From assembly GCF_018968705.1 (NCBI RefSeq), contig NZ_CP076668.1, forward strand, positions 248,001 to 312,000: DNA of 64,000 nucleotides, given 5' to 3'. The notes under the pieces are model-generated. The model made no database searches. It was given only the letters and a program-made list of their open reading frames with translations, and was not told where the DNA came from. Origin of the DNA: Pseudomonas lijiangensis. GTDB taxonomy: Bacteria > Pseudomonadota > Gammaproteobacteria > Pseudomonadales > Pseudomonadaceae. The position numbers were made by a program, and so were the translations under genes. Of the stretch, positions 1 through 7,924 are shown one piece after another; position 1 is the stretch's first letter, and each line of letters begins with the position of its first letter.

Positions 1-1118
1 AGTGCCTGCAGACCGATCAGCATTACCGGGCCATAGATCAGGAAGCCGATGGAAACCAGAGCGATCATGTCGACGGTCGGGTTGCCTTCCGGGTTCAGCC
101 AGTACACCAGCGTGGCGATGGTCACCAGGAACATGAACACCATGCCGGTCAGGCCGCGGTTGCCCTTGAAGATCTTGTCCGACATCCAGCCGCACAGCAG
201 CGTGCCCGGAATACCTGCCCACTCGTACAGGAAATAGGCCCACGAGGTCTTGTCGACCGTAAAGTGCTTGGCTTCTTTCAGGTAGGTCGGTGCCCAGTCC
301 AGCACGCCATAGCGCAGCAGATAGACGAACACGTTAGCCAGGGCGATGTACCACAGCAGTTTATTGCGCAGCACATATTTGACGAAGATTTCCTTGGCGC
401 TGAATTCTTCTTCATGGCTGGCATCGTAGCCTTCCGGATAATCGTTCTTGTAGTGCTCGATGGGCGGCAGGCCAACCGATTGCGGGGTATCGCGCATGGT
501 TGCGAAGGCGAAGACTGCCACCATCAGAGCCACGGCTGCCGGCACATAGAATGCGGCGTGCCAGTCGTTGGTCCAGCCCATGCCCAGCAGGAACAGCGGG
601 CCGATCAGACCACCGCCCACGTTATGCGCCACGTTCCAGACCGAAACCACACCGCCGCGCTCTTTCTGCGACCACCAGTGCACCATCGTTCGCCCGCTCG
701 GCGGCCAGCCCATGCCCTGTGCCCAGCCGTTTATGAACAGCAGCACAAACATGATCGTGACACTGGACGTCGCCCAGGGCGCGAAACCGAAAATGAACAT
801 CACCCCGGCCGACACCAGCAACCCGAACGGCAGGAAATAGCGCGGGTTGGAGCGGTCCGAAACCAGCCCCATCAGGAATTTCGACAAGCCGTAGGCAATC
901 GCGATGGCCGACATGGCAACACCCAACTGCCCGCGTGTGTAGCCTTCCTCGATCAGGTAAGGCATCGCCAGGGAGAAGTTCTTGCGCAGCAGGTAGTAAC
1001 CGGCATAACCGATGAAAATACCGGCGAAAATCTGCCAGCGCAGACGGCGGTAAGTGCTGTCGACCTTTTCTTCAGGCAGGGGTGCCAAGTGCTTGGCAGG
1101 ACGGAAAAACGCAAACAT
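1..1118 (-). CDS. glpT: Glycerol-3-phosphate transporter GlpT (3' end outside window)
   Basis: Major-facilitator antiporter of the inner membrane that takes up sn-glycerol-3-phosphate in exchange for phosphate. Translation from the ATG at 1118 starts [20 protein letters not shown] and continues with the family's early motif [20 protein letters not shown] (residues about 23-42) and [12 protein letters not shown], then several hydrophobic helices. About 372 residues are visible; family members are about 450, so the C-terminus lies beyond base 1. GGAGCG stands about 6 nt before the start. It is the first gene of the window and reads away from the accessory island. A GlpR-like palindrome lies about 110 bp upstream. 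Identification rests on remembered family sequence; confidence is high. Confidence 0.93.
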   Translation of the reverse strand, partial: MFAFFRPAKHLAPLPEEKVDSTYRRLRWQIFAGIFIGYAGYYLLRKNFSLAMPYLIEEGYTRGQLGVAMSAIAIAYGLSKFLMGLVSDRSNPRYFLPFGLLVSAGVMFIFGFAPWATSSVTIMFVLLFINGWAQGMGWPPSGRTMVHWWSQKERGGVVSVWNVAHNVGGGLIGPLFLLGMGWTNDWHAAFYVPAAVALMVAVFAFATMRDTPQSVGLPPIEHYKNDYPEGYDASHEEEFSAKEIFVKYVLRNKLLWYIALANVFVYLLRYGVLDWAPTYLKEAKHFTVDKTSWAYFLYEWAGIPGTLLCGWMSDKIFKGNRGLTGMVFMFLVTIATLVYWLNPEGNPTVDMIALVSIGFLIYGPVMLIGLQA

Positions 1119-1224
1119 GCAGACGCTCCGGGTTTTTATTTTTTGCGAAAGCGAATATTACATTTTCGTTACAGAAAAAAGCAGCGCTTTTTCTGAAAGG
1201 TGAGTGGGAAATGTGAGGCTGTTC

Positions 1225-1242
1225 GTGTTCTTTTTTGAACAT
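1225..1242. promoter_or_regulatory. GlpR-like operator upstream of glpT
   Basis: An 18-bp interrupted palindrome, GTGTTC-TTTTTT-GAACAT, is centred about 115 bp before the glpT start. The GlpR repressor of enterobacteria recognises ATGTTCG/CGAACAT half-sites, so the match is to the half-site pattern only. Repression relieved by glycerol-3-phosphate would be expected if the site is real. Confidence 0.4.
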
Positions 1243-1360
1243 CCGGGTTTGGTAGTGATAACTAACGCTGGCGGCCTGTCAGCGGGTTCTTGATCCTTAT
1301 CGCATTGAGCCGCGTCCCTCTATCCTCTCCTCGTGTTCCCGACACGACGTTCCCGGTTAT

Positions 1361-1397
1361 GAAAAGGCCGTGCGAGAGAGGTCTGCACGGCTTTTTT
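1361..1397 (-). terminator. Rho-independent terminator after the candidate effector gene
   Basis: Perfect 7-bp stem GCCGTGC/GCACGGC (1367-1373 with 1385-1391), flanked by AAAA on the left and TTTTTT on the right, so it can stop transcription from either side. It lies 18 bp past the stop codon of the minus-strand gene at 1415-2293. Confidence 0.75.
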
Positions 1398-1414
1398 GAC
1401 AAGCTGCTTTGTCA

Positions 1415-2293
1415 CTATTTATAGAGCACATCCTGAGGTTCGATTTTCAAGTAACCCTTGAAGTCGAAGCCTTGTTCATCCTTTTTCAGAAAATGCTCCA
1501 GTGTTCTTACCGAGGTTGCCTCCGCATCGGTTTTCAATGCACCCGTTAACGGTGTGCCTGTCCTTTTTGCTGCCGCTTGGTAAGCGGCAAGTACGAAGTG
1601 TGAGCAAAATGCACCCTGGATTCGGGGCGTATTTTCAAACGCCTGGTCTCCATATTTATCGCTCGCATCCTTGGCGCCACTCTTGAAGTTAGAGTTTCTT
1701 ACGACGCTCAATACACATTTGAGTTTTGAGTAAGGAATCGTCTTGTCTTCGCTCCAGACTTGCCCAATCTGGGCGGCCCAGTCGCCCAGATTTTTATCCT
1801 TGGGCGAGTACACCTTGTACAACCCCTGTTGCACTGGACCCGAAGATGACGAAAGTTGAGCGCCGCCTCGCATTTCGACGATCTCTGATTCGCCTTTTCC
1901 TTTTGCCTCGGCCTTGCCCGGATTATTTGGTGTTTTCGACCACATGACGGCATGTACCAGAGCCGAGTCGCCTTTGTTATGGCGCAGTAGAGAAAGAGAA
2001 GGTAAAAGCTGTCCGGTTTTTATTATTTTATGAGTGAGTGTTGTGTTGTCAGGTTGATCCATCAATATGAGAATATCTCCTGCTGAAAGATCGCTTTTTT
2101 TAAGTTTTTCATTGAAGACGGCTGTGGTGCCCTGCACACCGCTTGCTCCTCGTTTGGTGCGGTCCTTCAGCTCAGGATTTGTGTCTTGGGCAGAAGCCCT
2201 GCTTGTGGAAGCTCCAGCAGTCCCTGTGGTTGCCGGTGGGCTTGATTCGGCCTGGTAGCCTGATAAAGGTGTATTAGTGTTTCCAACGCGCAT
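1415..2293 (-). CDS. Candidate type III effector with permuted papain-like (NlpC/P60, YiiX-type) catalytic pattern
   Basis: 292 residues, not matched to any named family. The gene follows a perfect hrp box and has GGAG before the ATG at 2293. The N-terminus fits the P. syringae secretion-signal rules: aliphatic residue at position 3, no acidic residue in the first 15, about 12% Ser in the first 50. The C-terminal two thirds show, in order, AGDILIL (about 71-77), a His in ALVHAVMW (H114), an acidic residue in EIVEMRGG (E140) and a Cys in GAFCSHFV (C230). This His-Glu-Cys order is that of circularly permuted papain-fold enzymes of the YiiX/YebB/LRAT group, which act as amidases, peptidases or acyltransferases. 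No signal peptide and no adjacent chaperone gene are seen. Inference: HrpL-regulated effector delivered into plant cells, with a Cys-dependent activity of unknown substrate. Confidence 0.72.
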   Translation of the reverse strand: MRVGNTNTPLSGYQAESSPPATTGTAGASTSRASAQDTNPELKDRTKRGASGVQGTTAVFNEKLKKSDLSAGDILILMDQPDNTTLTHKIIKTGQLLPSLSLLRHNKGDSALVHAVMWSKTPNNPGKAEAKGKGESEIVEMRGGAQLSSSSGPVQQGLYKVYSPKDKNLGDWAAQIGQVWSEDKTIPYSKLKCVLSVVRNSNFKSGAKDASDKYGDQAFENTPRIQGAFCSHFVLAAYQAAAKRTGTPLTGALKTDAEATSVRTLEHFLKKDEQGFDFKGYLKIEPQDVLYK

Positions 2294-2324
2294 GAGAGTT
2301 CTCCATAGTTATTTCTACGCGTTG

Positions 2325-2353
2325 TAGGTGGTTCTCCTACGTCCAGCGGTTCC
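2325..2353 (-). promoter_or_regulatory. hrp box (HrpL-dependent promoter)
   Basis: On the minus strand the sequence reads GGAACC, 16 nt, CCACCTA, a full match to the HrpL consensus GGAACC-N15/16-CCACNNA. GGAACC is the complement of 2348-2353 and CCAC of 2328-2331. The downstream edge is 32 nt from the ATG at 2293, normal spacing for a HrpL promoter. Confidence 0.9.
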
Positions 2354-2474
2354 TTTTATGAAAACGGAATTTATTTCTTTTTGTTTTTGAAATGCTCGGA
2401 AATGATTTTCTATTGAGTTCGGGCTGTTGGCAGGTAATAGCAGAGTCGTTTTCATTGCGACGGCATGTTGGGCT

Positions 2475-2527
2475 TTCGCGAATAAATTCGCTCCTACAAT
2501 TTGTGTGGGAGCGAATTTATTCGCGAA
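2475..2527. repeat. REP-type palindrome, left of the bacteriocin operon
   Basis: Two 24-nt arms (2475-2498 and 2504-2527) pair at 23 of 24 positions around a 5-nt loop; the core is TTCGCGAATAAATTCGCTCC. It starts 3 bp after the stop codon of the gene at 2531-3352 and may protect or end that transcript. A near copy lies at 5645-5697. Confidence 0.9.
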
Positions 2528-2530
2528 GAC

Positions 2531-3352
2531 TCAGGCCGCCTGGCTCATCTTCAGAACCTCATCAAAATGGACGCTGTCGGACAGGTTCGCATGCGGTTGG
2601 AGCGCCTCATGAAACGCCATGATTGCCGCCTCGATGCTTGCCCCAAGATTGCTCAGTGCCAATGTGATCTGCTGACTGGTTTCTGGTCCCGGAACCCACG
2701 CTACTGATTGATTGGTAACCTGCGGTTGGTTATCAACGGCCTTATCCTGCGCCTGACGTGTGGCCAGTGCTTGTGCAGCCTCCTCGACCTGACGGCGTGC
2801 AAGCGCCAGAGCGGCCTGTTTTGCTTCTTCGATCTGACGCCTGGCCAGTTCGCGAGCCTCTTCTTCGGCCTTGATCCGCGCAGCCTCTTCTGCGGCGCGC
2901 TGTGCCTGGAGGCGAGCGGCTTCGGCTGCCTGGCGCTGGGCTTGCTCGGCTACAAGTCGGGCTTCAATCTCCTTCATCCTGGGCTTGAGTTCATTCAGGA
3001 AACGGTTGGACTCCAAAAAGAAATGGGCATTAATACTCATGGAGTAGGGATCCATTGATCGTATACCCGGCATATTGCGAAGTTGCTCGCTGAGCTCCAG
3101 ATCTTCCTTACTCCAAGGGGTTCCGCCAAAATTTGCAACTGCCGCATTAACGTGTTCTTGCGCCAACCCAGCACGTTTGCTGTTAATGAGCTGGTCGGCA
3201 GCAGTGCAATATTGCCTGATGACTTGCAGTTCACTGAGCCCGTTCGTGTTGCCAGCTTGTGCTGTCAGCTCTGTTTTTAGAAAGCTCGGTAGCTTATTAA
3301 GGTAGTTTTGAAATTCTTCCATGATTGCTTTCTCTTGTTGGAGTGTTGTCAT
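2531..3352 (-). CDS. Unrecognised coiled-coil protein, third gene of the bacteriocin operon
   Basis: 273 residues; I do not recognise the family. Residues about 1-120 are mixed and soluble looking (EEFQNYLNKLPSFLK, FGGTPWSKEDLELSEQLR). Residues about 122-218 form a long Ala/Glu/Gln/Arg-rich heptad region typical of a coiled coil, resembling the Ala/Gln-rich stretch near the N-terminus of the bacteriocin two genes upstream. The C-terminal 50 residues are again globular in composition. No signal peptide or membrane segment. The ATG at 3352 overlaps the immunity gene stop as ATGA, so translation is probably coupled; a second in-frame ATG lies at 3322. Context implies a role in making, releasing or carrying the bacteriocin, or a second protective protein; nothing in the sequence decides between these. 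Confidence 0.7.
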   Translation of the reverse strand: MTTLQQEKAIMEEFQNYLNKLPSFLKTELTAQAGNTNGLSELQVIRQYCTAADQLINSKRAGLAQEHVNAAVANFGGTPWSKEDLELSEQLRNMPGIRSMDPYSMSINAHFFLESNRFLNELKPRMKEIEARLVAEQAQRQAAEAARLQAQRAAEEAARIKAEEEARELARRQIEEAKQAALALARRQVEEAAQALATRQAQDKAVDNQPQVTNQSVAWVPGPETSQQITLALSNLGASIEAAIMAFHEALQPHANLSDSVHFDEVLKMSQAA

Positions 3353-3624
3353 TGATGGTCATCGGGTGCTTTGAATCCCGGTTTTCCATTCTGGGCACGC
3401 CACTTTTTTACTGTTTCCAGAATCCCTTGAGCCGTGTCGATCTCCGGGTAATAAATCAAATCTGAGCCGTCAGGATGCCCCGTTATTTCTGTAAAGTGCT
3501 CCAGTAAAAGGCGAGTGTGTCTTTCAAATTCTTTCCCGGGAAGTTTTCTAGGGTTGGTGAATTCGTTGATAAGATCTAGAAAATCTTGTTCTGTGTAATC
3601 TTCCAGTTTTCTTTTGAGGTTCAT
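3349..3624 (-). CDS. Colicin E9/pyocin-type DNase immunity protein
   Basis: 91 residues, the usual size of the Im2/Im7/Im8/Im9 four-helix family. It binds the nuclease domain of the cognate bacteriocin and blocks it in the producing cell. Diagnostic segments are KLEDYTEQDFLDLI (about 6-19), HFTEITGHPDGSDLIYYP (about 43-60, with the Tyr pair Y58-Y59 that anchors Im9 to its DNase) and the tail TVKKWRAQNGKPGF. The gene overlaps the killer gene by 4 nt and the next gene by 4 nt, so the three are probably translated together. Residues between about 20 and 40, which set specificity in the family, differ from Im9. Confidence 0.95.
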   Translation of the reverse strand: MNLKRKLEDYTEQDFLDLINEFTNPRKLPGKEFERHTRLLLEHFTEITGHPDGSDLIYYPEIDTAQGILETVKKWRAQNGKPGFKAPDDHQ

Positions 3625-5492
3625 TGCAATCTCCTGTGATGTTCAATGTGCTGCTTGGGTGGAAGTACTCTCAAGTTGTCAATGTCGTAGACACCTCCGC
3701 CGTTTGCTATTTCATATTCATGATGAATTTCAAACGTTTTCCGTCTTCCCACTTGATCCGCCTGCCTTGGTTGGGGAGCACGTCCTGACTTCATAAGCGC
3801 AAGGTTGCGATGGGAAAATTGCCCTTGAAGCTCTGGGTCGCGGGCTATCGCCTTCCAGATTTCTTCTCGTAATCTGCCAAAACTACTGAACTGCCTACCC
3901 CGCAACTGATCCGCAATCTGCGAAGGAATGGGAGCCCCTTGCGCACGGGTGCTTTCGCCTAGCCAGGTGCCTGTTACCGGTTTTCCGTATCCTGTAGCGA
4001 CTCCCGGAATAGTCCGTGGGTCCTTGAAAAGCAGATACGTGTCAGGCAGTCCGGAGCCTGGCGGGAATACCAGGATGTAATCGTCGGGGTCGTCATTGAC
4101 GAAGCTCGGCAGTTCGTCAGCGCGTGCGCCCTGTGGCGATACATCCACGCCAGGGTCGACCGGCAAGACCGGTTTCTGGCCCGGGAAACGGGTGGAGCTG
4201 TCTGCCGGTTGTTGAATTGGAGTCCAGACCAGCGCTGGCCGGGTATCGCCGTCACGAATAAATTCGTAGGTATTGTTCTGAGCGTTGTACGTGAAATTTC
4301 GGACACGAACTTTGGTGCCGACTTTTACGCCGTCCGCCGCCACCCACTTGGCGACTGATTGTTGCCCGTCATCCGCCATGACCAGCCGGTGCGGAACATC
4401 AATGCTGCCCTTGACGCTGGCAACGTATTCCATGTCCACATCAGGTGGCAGGTTGAGCTGCGCAGCAGGGCTTGCAACGATTGTGGGTGTACGTTCGGCA
4501 TCGCCTAACGTAGGCGAGTACAGTGCCAGGGCAACTCCGGGGTTAAGCTTCAAACGGCTGATTGCCGTTTTGATGAATATCTCTTTAGCGATCTGTCCGG
4601 CCTTCTCCAGTGCTTCGGAGGGGCTGGAGGTGCTCGATGGCGTGATTGCCGACCACAAGCGCTCTGCGCCTGCTCGTGTTGATGGAGCGGTGTTATGGCT
4701 GGCTTGAGACACCCGTGCATGACGCTCGGATAACTCCGTGGAACGCTGTTCCAGAAATGCTGCCGACTCAGCGAGCAGCCTGGCTTCATGCTCATTGTTG
4801 ACGGCATCCGTCCAGGCCTGATGGGCCTGTTGAGCGCGCTGCGGATTGCCCTGGCTGCGGGATTCCAGATAATAGCGATACTGCTCCGGTGTGCTGGCCG
4901 ACAGTACTTCGCCATACGTCAGTGTCTTGAGGTTGCGTTGTTCCAGCTCGGCCTGTTTGCCGGCCAGCAAATAGTTGATCCGGGACTTTTCCTGAAGGAT
5001 CAGATCCGCAAGCTGTTGGCTGGTCGGGTTGCTCGACAGAGGTTCGAGGTCAGTTTGAATCTCGCCTAGCAGCGCGGCGGGTAGCCCAGGAGCAGTCTGT
5101 TCGTAACGCAGGGCAAGATCAGATTTGATTGTCTGCTGAGTCTGGGCGAGGTCGCTGATTGTTTGCCGATAGGCCTGCTCGCGCTGGGCTTGAGCTGCGG
5201 CTTGAGCGCGTGCGTGCTCTGCGGCTTGTGCCTGCGCATGGGCCTGAGCGTGCGCTTGCTGTTCAGCTTTGGCCTGAGCTTCTGCAGCAGCACGAGCCTG
5301 GGCGGCCTGTTGCCGGGCTTGGGCGTGCAATCGTCGACGCCGTTTTCTACGTTTTGAAGAGCCCGTATTCGTGAAGCTCCGGTCAAAGAAACCGGTGTTT
5401 TGAGGCGCAGGATTGCTACTGGGCGATATGTTTACCGTTCCAGTTGTTGTGTCATGTAATACGTTGGTTTGTCGCTTCCTTCGCGTAGCCAT
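3621..5492 (-). CDS. S-type pyocin/colicin-like bacteriocin with C-terminal HNH DNase domain
   Basis: 623 residues. Secreted killer protein that enters related bacteria through an outer-membrane receptor and degrades chromosomal DNA. From the N-terminus: a basic patch (KRRKRRRR, about 47-54), an Ala/Gln-rich coiled region (about 57-115), a helical middle, an S-type pyocin translocation region ending near DDYILVFPPGSGLP, and a DNase domain over the last 130 residues starting near AQGAPIPSQIADQLRGRQF. Catalytic residues of the colicin E9 HNH motif are all present: R584, E588, H590-H591, H615 and H619. AAGGAGAA precedes the ATG at 5492. Immunity gene overlaps by 4 nt. I saw no clear LexA site or PrtN P-box upstream, so regulation is open. 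The N-terminal receptor-binding part is unlike the pyocins I remember. Confidence 0.95.
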   Translation of the reverse strand: MATRRKRQTNVLHDTTTGTVNISPSSNPAPQNTGFFDRSFTNTGSSKRRKRRRRLHAQARQQAAQARAAAEAQAKAEQQAHAQAHAQAQAAEHARAQAAAQAQREQAYRQTISDLAQTQQTIKSDLALRYEQTAPGLPAALLGEIQTDLEPLSSNPTSQQLADLILQEKSRINYLLAGKQAELEQRNLKTLTYGEVLSASTPEQYRYYLESRSQGNPQRAQQAHQAWTDAVNNEHEARLLAESAAFLEQRSTELSERHARVSQASHNTAPSTRAGAERLWSAITPSSTSSPSEALEKAGQIAKEIFIKTAISRLKLNPGVALALYSPTLGDAERTPTIVASPAAQLNLPPDVDMEYVASVKGSIDVPHRLVMADDGQQSVAKWVAADGVKVGTKVRVRNFTYNAQNNTYEFIRDGDTRPALVWTPIQQPADSSTRFPGQKPVLPVDPGVDVSPQGARADELPSFVNDDPDDYILVFPPGSGLPDTYLLFKDPRTIPGVATGYGKPVTGTWLGESTRAQGAPIPSQIADQLRGRQFSSFGRLREEIWKAIARDPELQGQFSHRNLALMKSGRAPQPRQADQVGRRKTFEIHHEYEIANGGGVYDIDNLRVLPPKQHIEHHRRLQ

Positions 5493-5644
5493 ACAATTCT
5501 CCTTGTTTGTATGGCTGAACGTTACGAATTAGATGATGGGTGATGCGGTATATGTATGTTGTTTTAGAGGGGGGTAAGTTTTTTCGATTTAAGCGTCTGT
5601 CAGATTTTTTGGAGGAGCGATAAATATTTATTATTGGTTGTAAT

Positions 5645-5697
5645 TTCGCGAATAAATTCGCTCCTACAACGTGTGTGGGAGCGAATTCATTCGCGAA
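5645..5697. repeat. REP-type palindrome, upstream of the bacteriocin operon
   Basis: Inverted arms 5645-5668 and 5674-5697 with the same left arm as the copy at 2475-2527 and the same total length of 53 bp. The pair brackets the three-gene bacteriocin operon. It lies between that operon and the qor gene. Confidence 0.9.
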
Positions 5698-5764
5698 ACT
5701 GGATAGTGAAATAACCGCCCGATCTGCAAGTTTAATTTCACAACTTCCCAGGTTTAACCTGCTT

Positions 5765-6742
5765 TCACCCAATCGCTACAACAACCTTCCCCACCGCACT
5801 CCTTTTCCCCAACACTTCAATCGCCTCTGCCCCTCTTTCCAGCGGATAAACCTGCGATACCAGTGGTTTCAACTTTCCTTCTGCATACCAGCCAAACAGT
5901 TGCTTGAAGTTCGCGGCATTGTCTTGAGGTTGTCTTTGTGCGAAAGAGCCCCAGAACACACCGACCACTGATGCGCCTTTCAACAAGGCGAGGTTTACAG
6001 GCAGTTCGGGGATGCGGCCGCTGGCGAAACCGACGACCAGCAGGCGGCCATTCCAGGCGAGGGTACGTACGGCCTGGTCGAAGAGGTCGCCGCCGACCGG
6101 GTCGTAGATGACGTCGACGCCGTTGCCTGCCGTCATGCGTTTCACTTCGTCCTTGAGGCTGGTTTCGCTGTAGTTGATGAGTTCGTCTGCGCCGGCATTG
6201 CGGGCGACTTCGAGTTTTTCGGCGCTGCTGGCGGCGGCGATGACCCGGGCACCCAGGGCTTTGCCGATTTCCACGGCGGCGAGGCCCACGCCGCCTGATG
6301 CGCCGAGCACCAGCAGGGTTTCGCCGGGTTGCAGGTTGGCGCGTTGTTTGAGGGCATGCATGGAGGTGCCGTAGGTCATGCTGAAAGCGGCGGCGGTGGT
6401 GAAGTCCATGGATTCGGGAATCGGCAGTACGTTGTAGCCCGGTACCGCAACCTGTTCGGCGAAGCTGCCCCAGCCGGTGAGGGCCATGACCCGGTCGCCG
6501 GGTTTGAGGTGGGTTATCTTTTCACCGACCTGCGAGATGATGCCTGCTGCTTCGCCGCCGGGTGAAAAGGGGAAAGGCGGCTTGAACTGGTATTTGCCTT
6601 CGATGATCAGCGTGTCCGGGAAGTTGACGCCTGCAGCCTGTACATCGAGCAGGATTTCGTTCTTCTTGATGACGGGGCTGTCGACGTTTTCCAGGACCAG
6701 GGTGTCGGCAGGGCCGAAGGCTTTGCACAGCAGGGCTTTCAT
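5765..6742 (-). CDS. NADPH:quinone oxidoreductase family protein (zinc-free MDR type)
   Basis: 325 residues from the ATG at 6742, preceded by AAGGAA; an upstream in-frame ATG at 6808 lacks a good ribosome site and would add an atypical extension. Medium-chain reductase: the N-terminal GroES-like part holds AAGVNFPDTLIIEGKYQ and PFSPGGEAAGII, and the nucleotide-binding fold holds LVLGASGGVGLAAVEIGKAL (about 143-162) with AXXGXXG. No catalytic zinc cysteines are seen, as in quinone oxidoreductases (Qor/YhdH-like). It would reduce quinones or enals with NADPH in the cytoplasm. It diverges from the FliL-like gene at 6874. In my memory of P. aeruginosa the homologue sits next to glpT, so the island at 1.4-5.5 kb looks inserted between them. 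Confidence 0.88.
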   Translation of the reverse strand: MKALLCKAFGPADTLVLENVDSPVIKKNEILLDVQAAGVNFPDTLIIEGKYQFKPPFPFSPGGEAAGIISQVGEKITHLKPGDRVMALTGWGSFAEQVAVPGYNVLPIPESMDFTTAAAFSMTYGTSMHALKQRANLQPGETLLVLGASGGVGLAAVEIGKALGARVIAAASSAEKLEVARNAGADELINYSETSLKDEVKRMTAGNGVDVIYDPVGGDLFDQAVRTLAWNGRLLVVGFASGRIPELPVNLALLKGASVVGVFWGSFAQRQPQDNAANFKQLFGWYAEGKLKPLVSQVYPLERGAEAIEVLGKRSAVGKVVVAIG

Positions 6743-6873
6743 CGGGCTATTCCTTTTCCGGTAATGGCCGATAAGGTCGGATATGCAGGTTTTCGGGTCA
6801 ATGAGCATGGCCCGGCCTTATAAGCGTGTATAAGCTGTAACCTACGCGGGCAACCCGTATTAAGGAGTGGACT

Positions 6874-7281
6874 GTGAAAGCGTGGATCTTGATGTTGTTG
6901 GCCTTGTCGTTGCCTGCCCTGGCGCAGGAAGAAGCCAAAGAAGGTGAAGGCGAGCCCAAGGCGGCTTATGTGTCTCTGACGCCTCCGTTTGTGGGCAACT
7001 ATGCCCTTGATGGCGGCCCGAAGTTGCGCGTCTACAAGGCTGATATCGCCCTGCGCGTTACCGGCGCCGATGCCCAGGCGGCGGTCAAGCGTAATGACCC
7101 GCTGATCCGTAATCTGCTGGTTGCCCTGTTTACCCAGCAGACCGTCGATTCCATGAGCAGCGCCGATGCGAAGGAAAAGATTCGTCAGGAAGCACTCAAG
7201 CAGGTCCAGCAGGTAATGACCAGCGAAGAGGGCAAGCCGATCGTTGAAGACTTGCTGTTCAACAACTTTATCGTTCAGTAA
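6874..7281 (+). CDS. FliL-like, flagellar basal body-associated family protein
   Basis: 135 residues with a cleavable signal peptide (MKAWILMLLALSLPALAQ). The mature part has the FliL pattern: YVSLTPPFVGNY early, then LRVYKADIALRV, NDPLIRNLLVALF and a C-terminal EGKPIVEDLLFNNFIVQ. Canonical FliL is anchored by an N-terminal helix and binds the stator; this stand-alone paralogue, far from flagellar genes, looks periplasmic and its role is unclear. The start is clear (AAGGAG in front). The convergent EVE gene begins 5 bp after its stop. Confidence 0.82.
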   Translation: MKAWILMLLALSLPALAQEEAKEGEGEPKAAYVSLTPPFVGNYALDGGPKLRVYKADIALRVTGADAQAAVKRNDPLIRNLLVALFTQQTVDSMSSADAKEKIRQEALKQVQQVMTSEEGKPIVEDLLFNNFIVQ

Positions 7282-7286
7282 CGCCC

Positions 7287-7736
7287 TCAGCGCAGTGCTA
7301 GGATCGCCGACCATTGTTCGGCGGTCACGGGCATCACAGACAGTCGGCTGCCTTTCTGCACGAGAGGCAGTTGTTCAAGCGTCGCCTGTTGTTTCAGGTA
7401 ACCCAGCCCCAGCACTTTCGGGAAGATTTCCACGAAGGCGACATCGATTGCGCTCCATGGATTCTTGTCGGCGCTGGCCTTGGCGTCGAAGTAGTGACTT
7501 TCCGGCTCAAGGGCCGTGGGGTCCGGGTAGGCCGCCTCGATAATCCTGCCGATACCGGCAATCCCCGGCTCCGGGCAACTGGAGTGATAGAAAAAGAACT
7601 CGTCCCCCACCGCCATGCTGCGCAGGAAGTTGCGGGCCTGATAGTTGCGCACGCCATCCCAGCGGGTTTGGCCGAGGCGTTGCAGGTCACTGATCGAGAG
7701 TTCGTCGGGTTCTGACTTCATCAGCCAATAGGCCAT
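7287..7736 (-). CDS. EVE domain-containing protein
   Basis: 149 residues from the ATG at 7736 (GGAG 8 nt before; an upstream ATG at 7760 adds only eight residues). The EVE/PUA-like fold binds modified bases in nucleic acids. Typical segments are AYWLMKSEPDELSI at the start, WDGVRNYQARNFLR (about 26-39), GDEFFFYHSSC (about 44-54, the aromatic pocket) and PGIAGIGRI. Single-domain bacterial members are common and their targets are not known. It is convergent with the FliL-like gene. Confidence 0.92.
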   Translation of the reverse strand: MAYWLMKSEPDELSISDLQRLGQTRWDGVRNYQARNFLRSMAVGDEFFFYHSSCPEPGIAGIGRIIEAAYPDPTALEPESHYFDAKASADKNPWSAIDVAFVEIFPKVLGLGYLKQQATLEQLPLVQKGSRLSVMPVTAEQWSAILALR

Positions 7737-7924
7737 CGGGTGTTCTCCATGGAAATACACAACTTGGGGATGTTTTTATGACAAACCGACAGTCGGTTGG
7801 GGCCACTATTTGCGTACTGGTTCACGTTATCGCAAAATGCCGCCCTTTTAAGCACCTTGCTGTTACATGGCCTTTACGAAGAGTGGCTGTTGGCAGCGAT
7901 TGATTTGTCGAAGGAGGGCAGTCA

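Noticed and set aside
264..1196. Long plus-strand open frame of 310 codons
   Set aside because: It lies wholly opposite glpT, has a His/Arg/Gln-rich composition typical of an antisense shadow, and no family pattern.
5493..5764. LexA box or PrtN P-box before the bacteriocin gene
   Set aside because: No CTG-N10-CAG palindrome and no ATTG-type repeated P-box found on reading the region; control left open.
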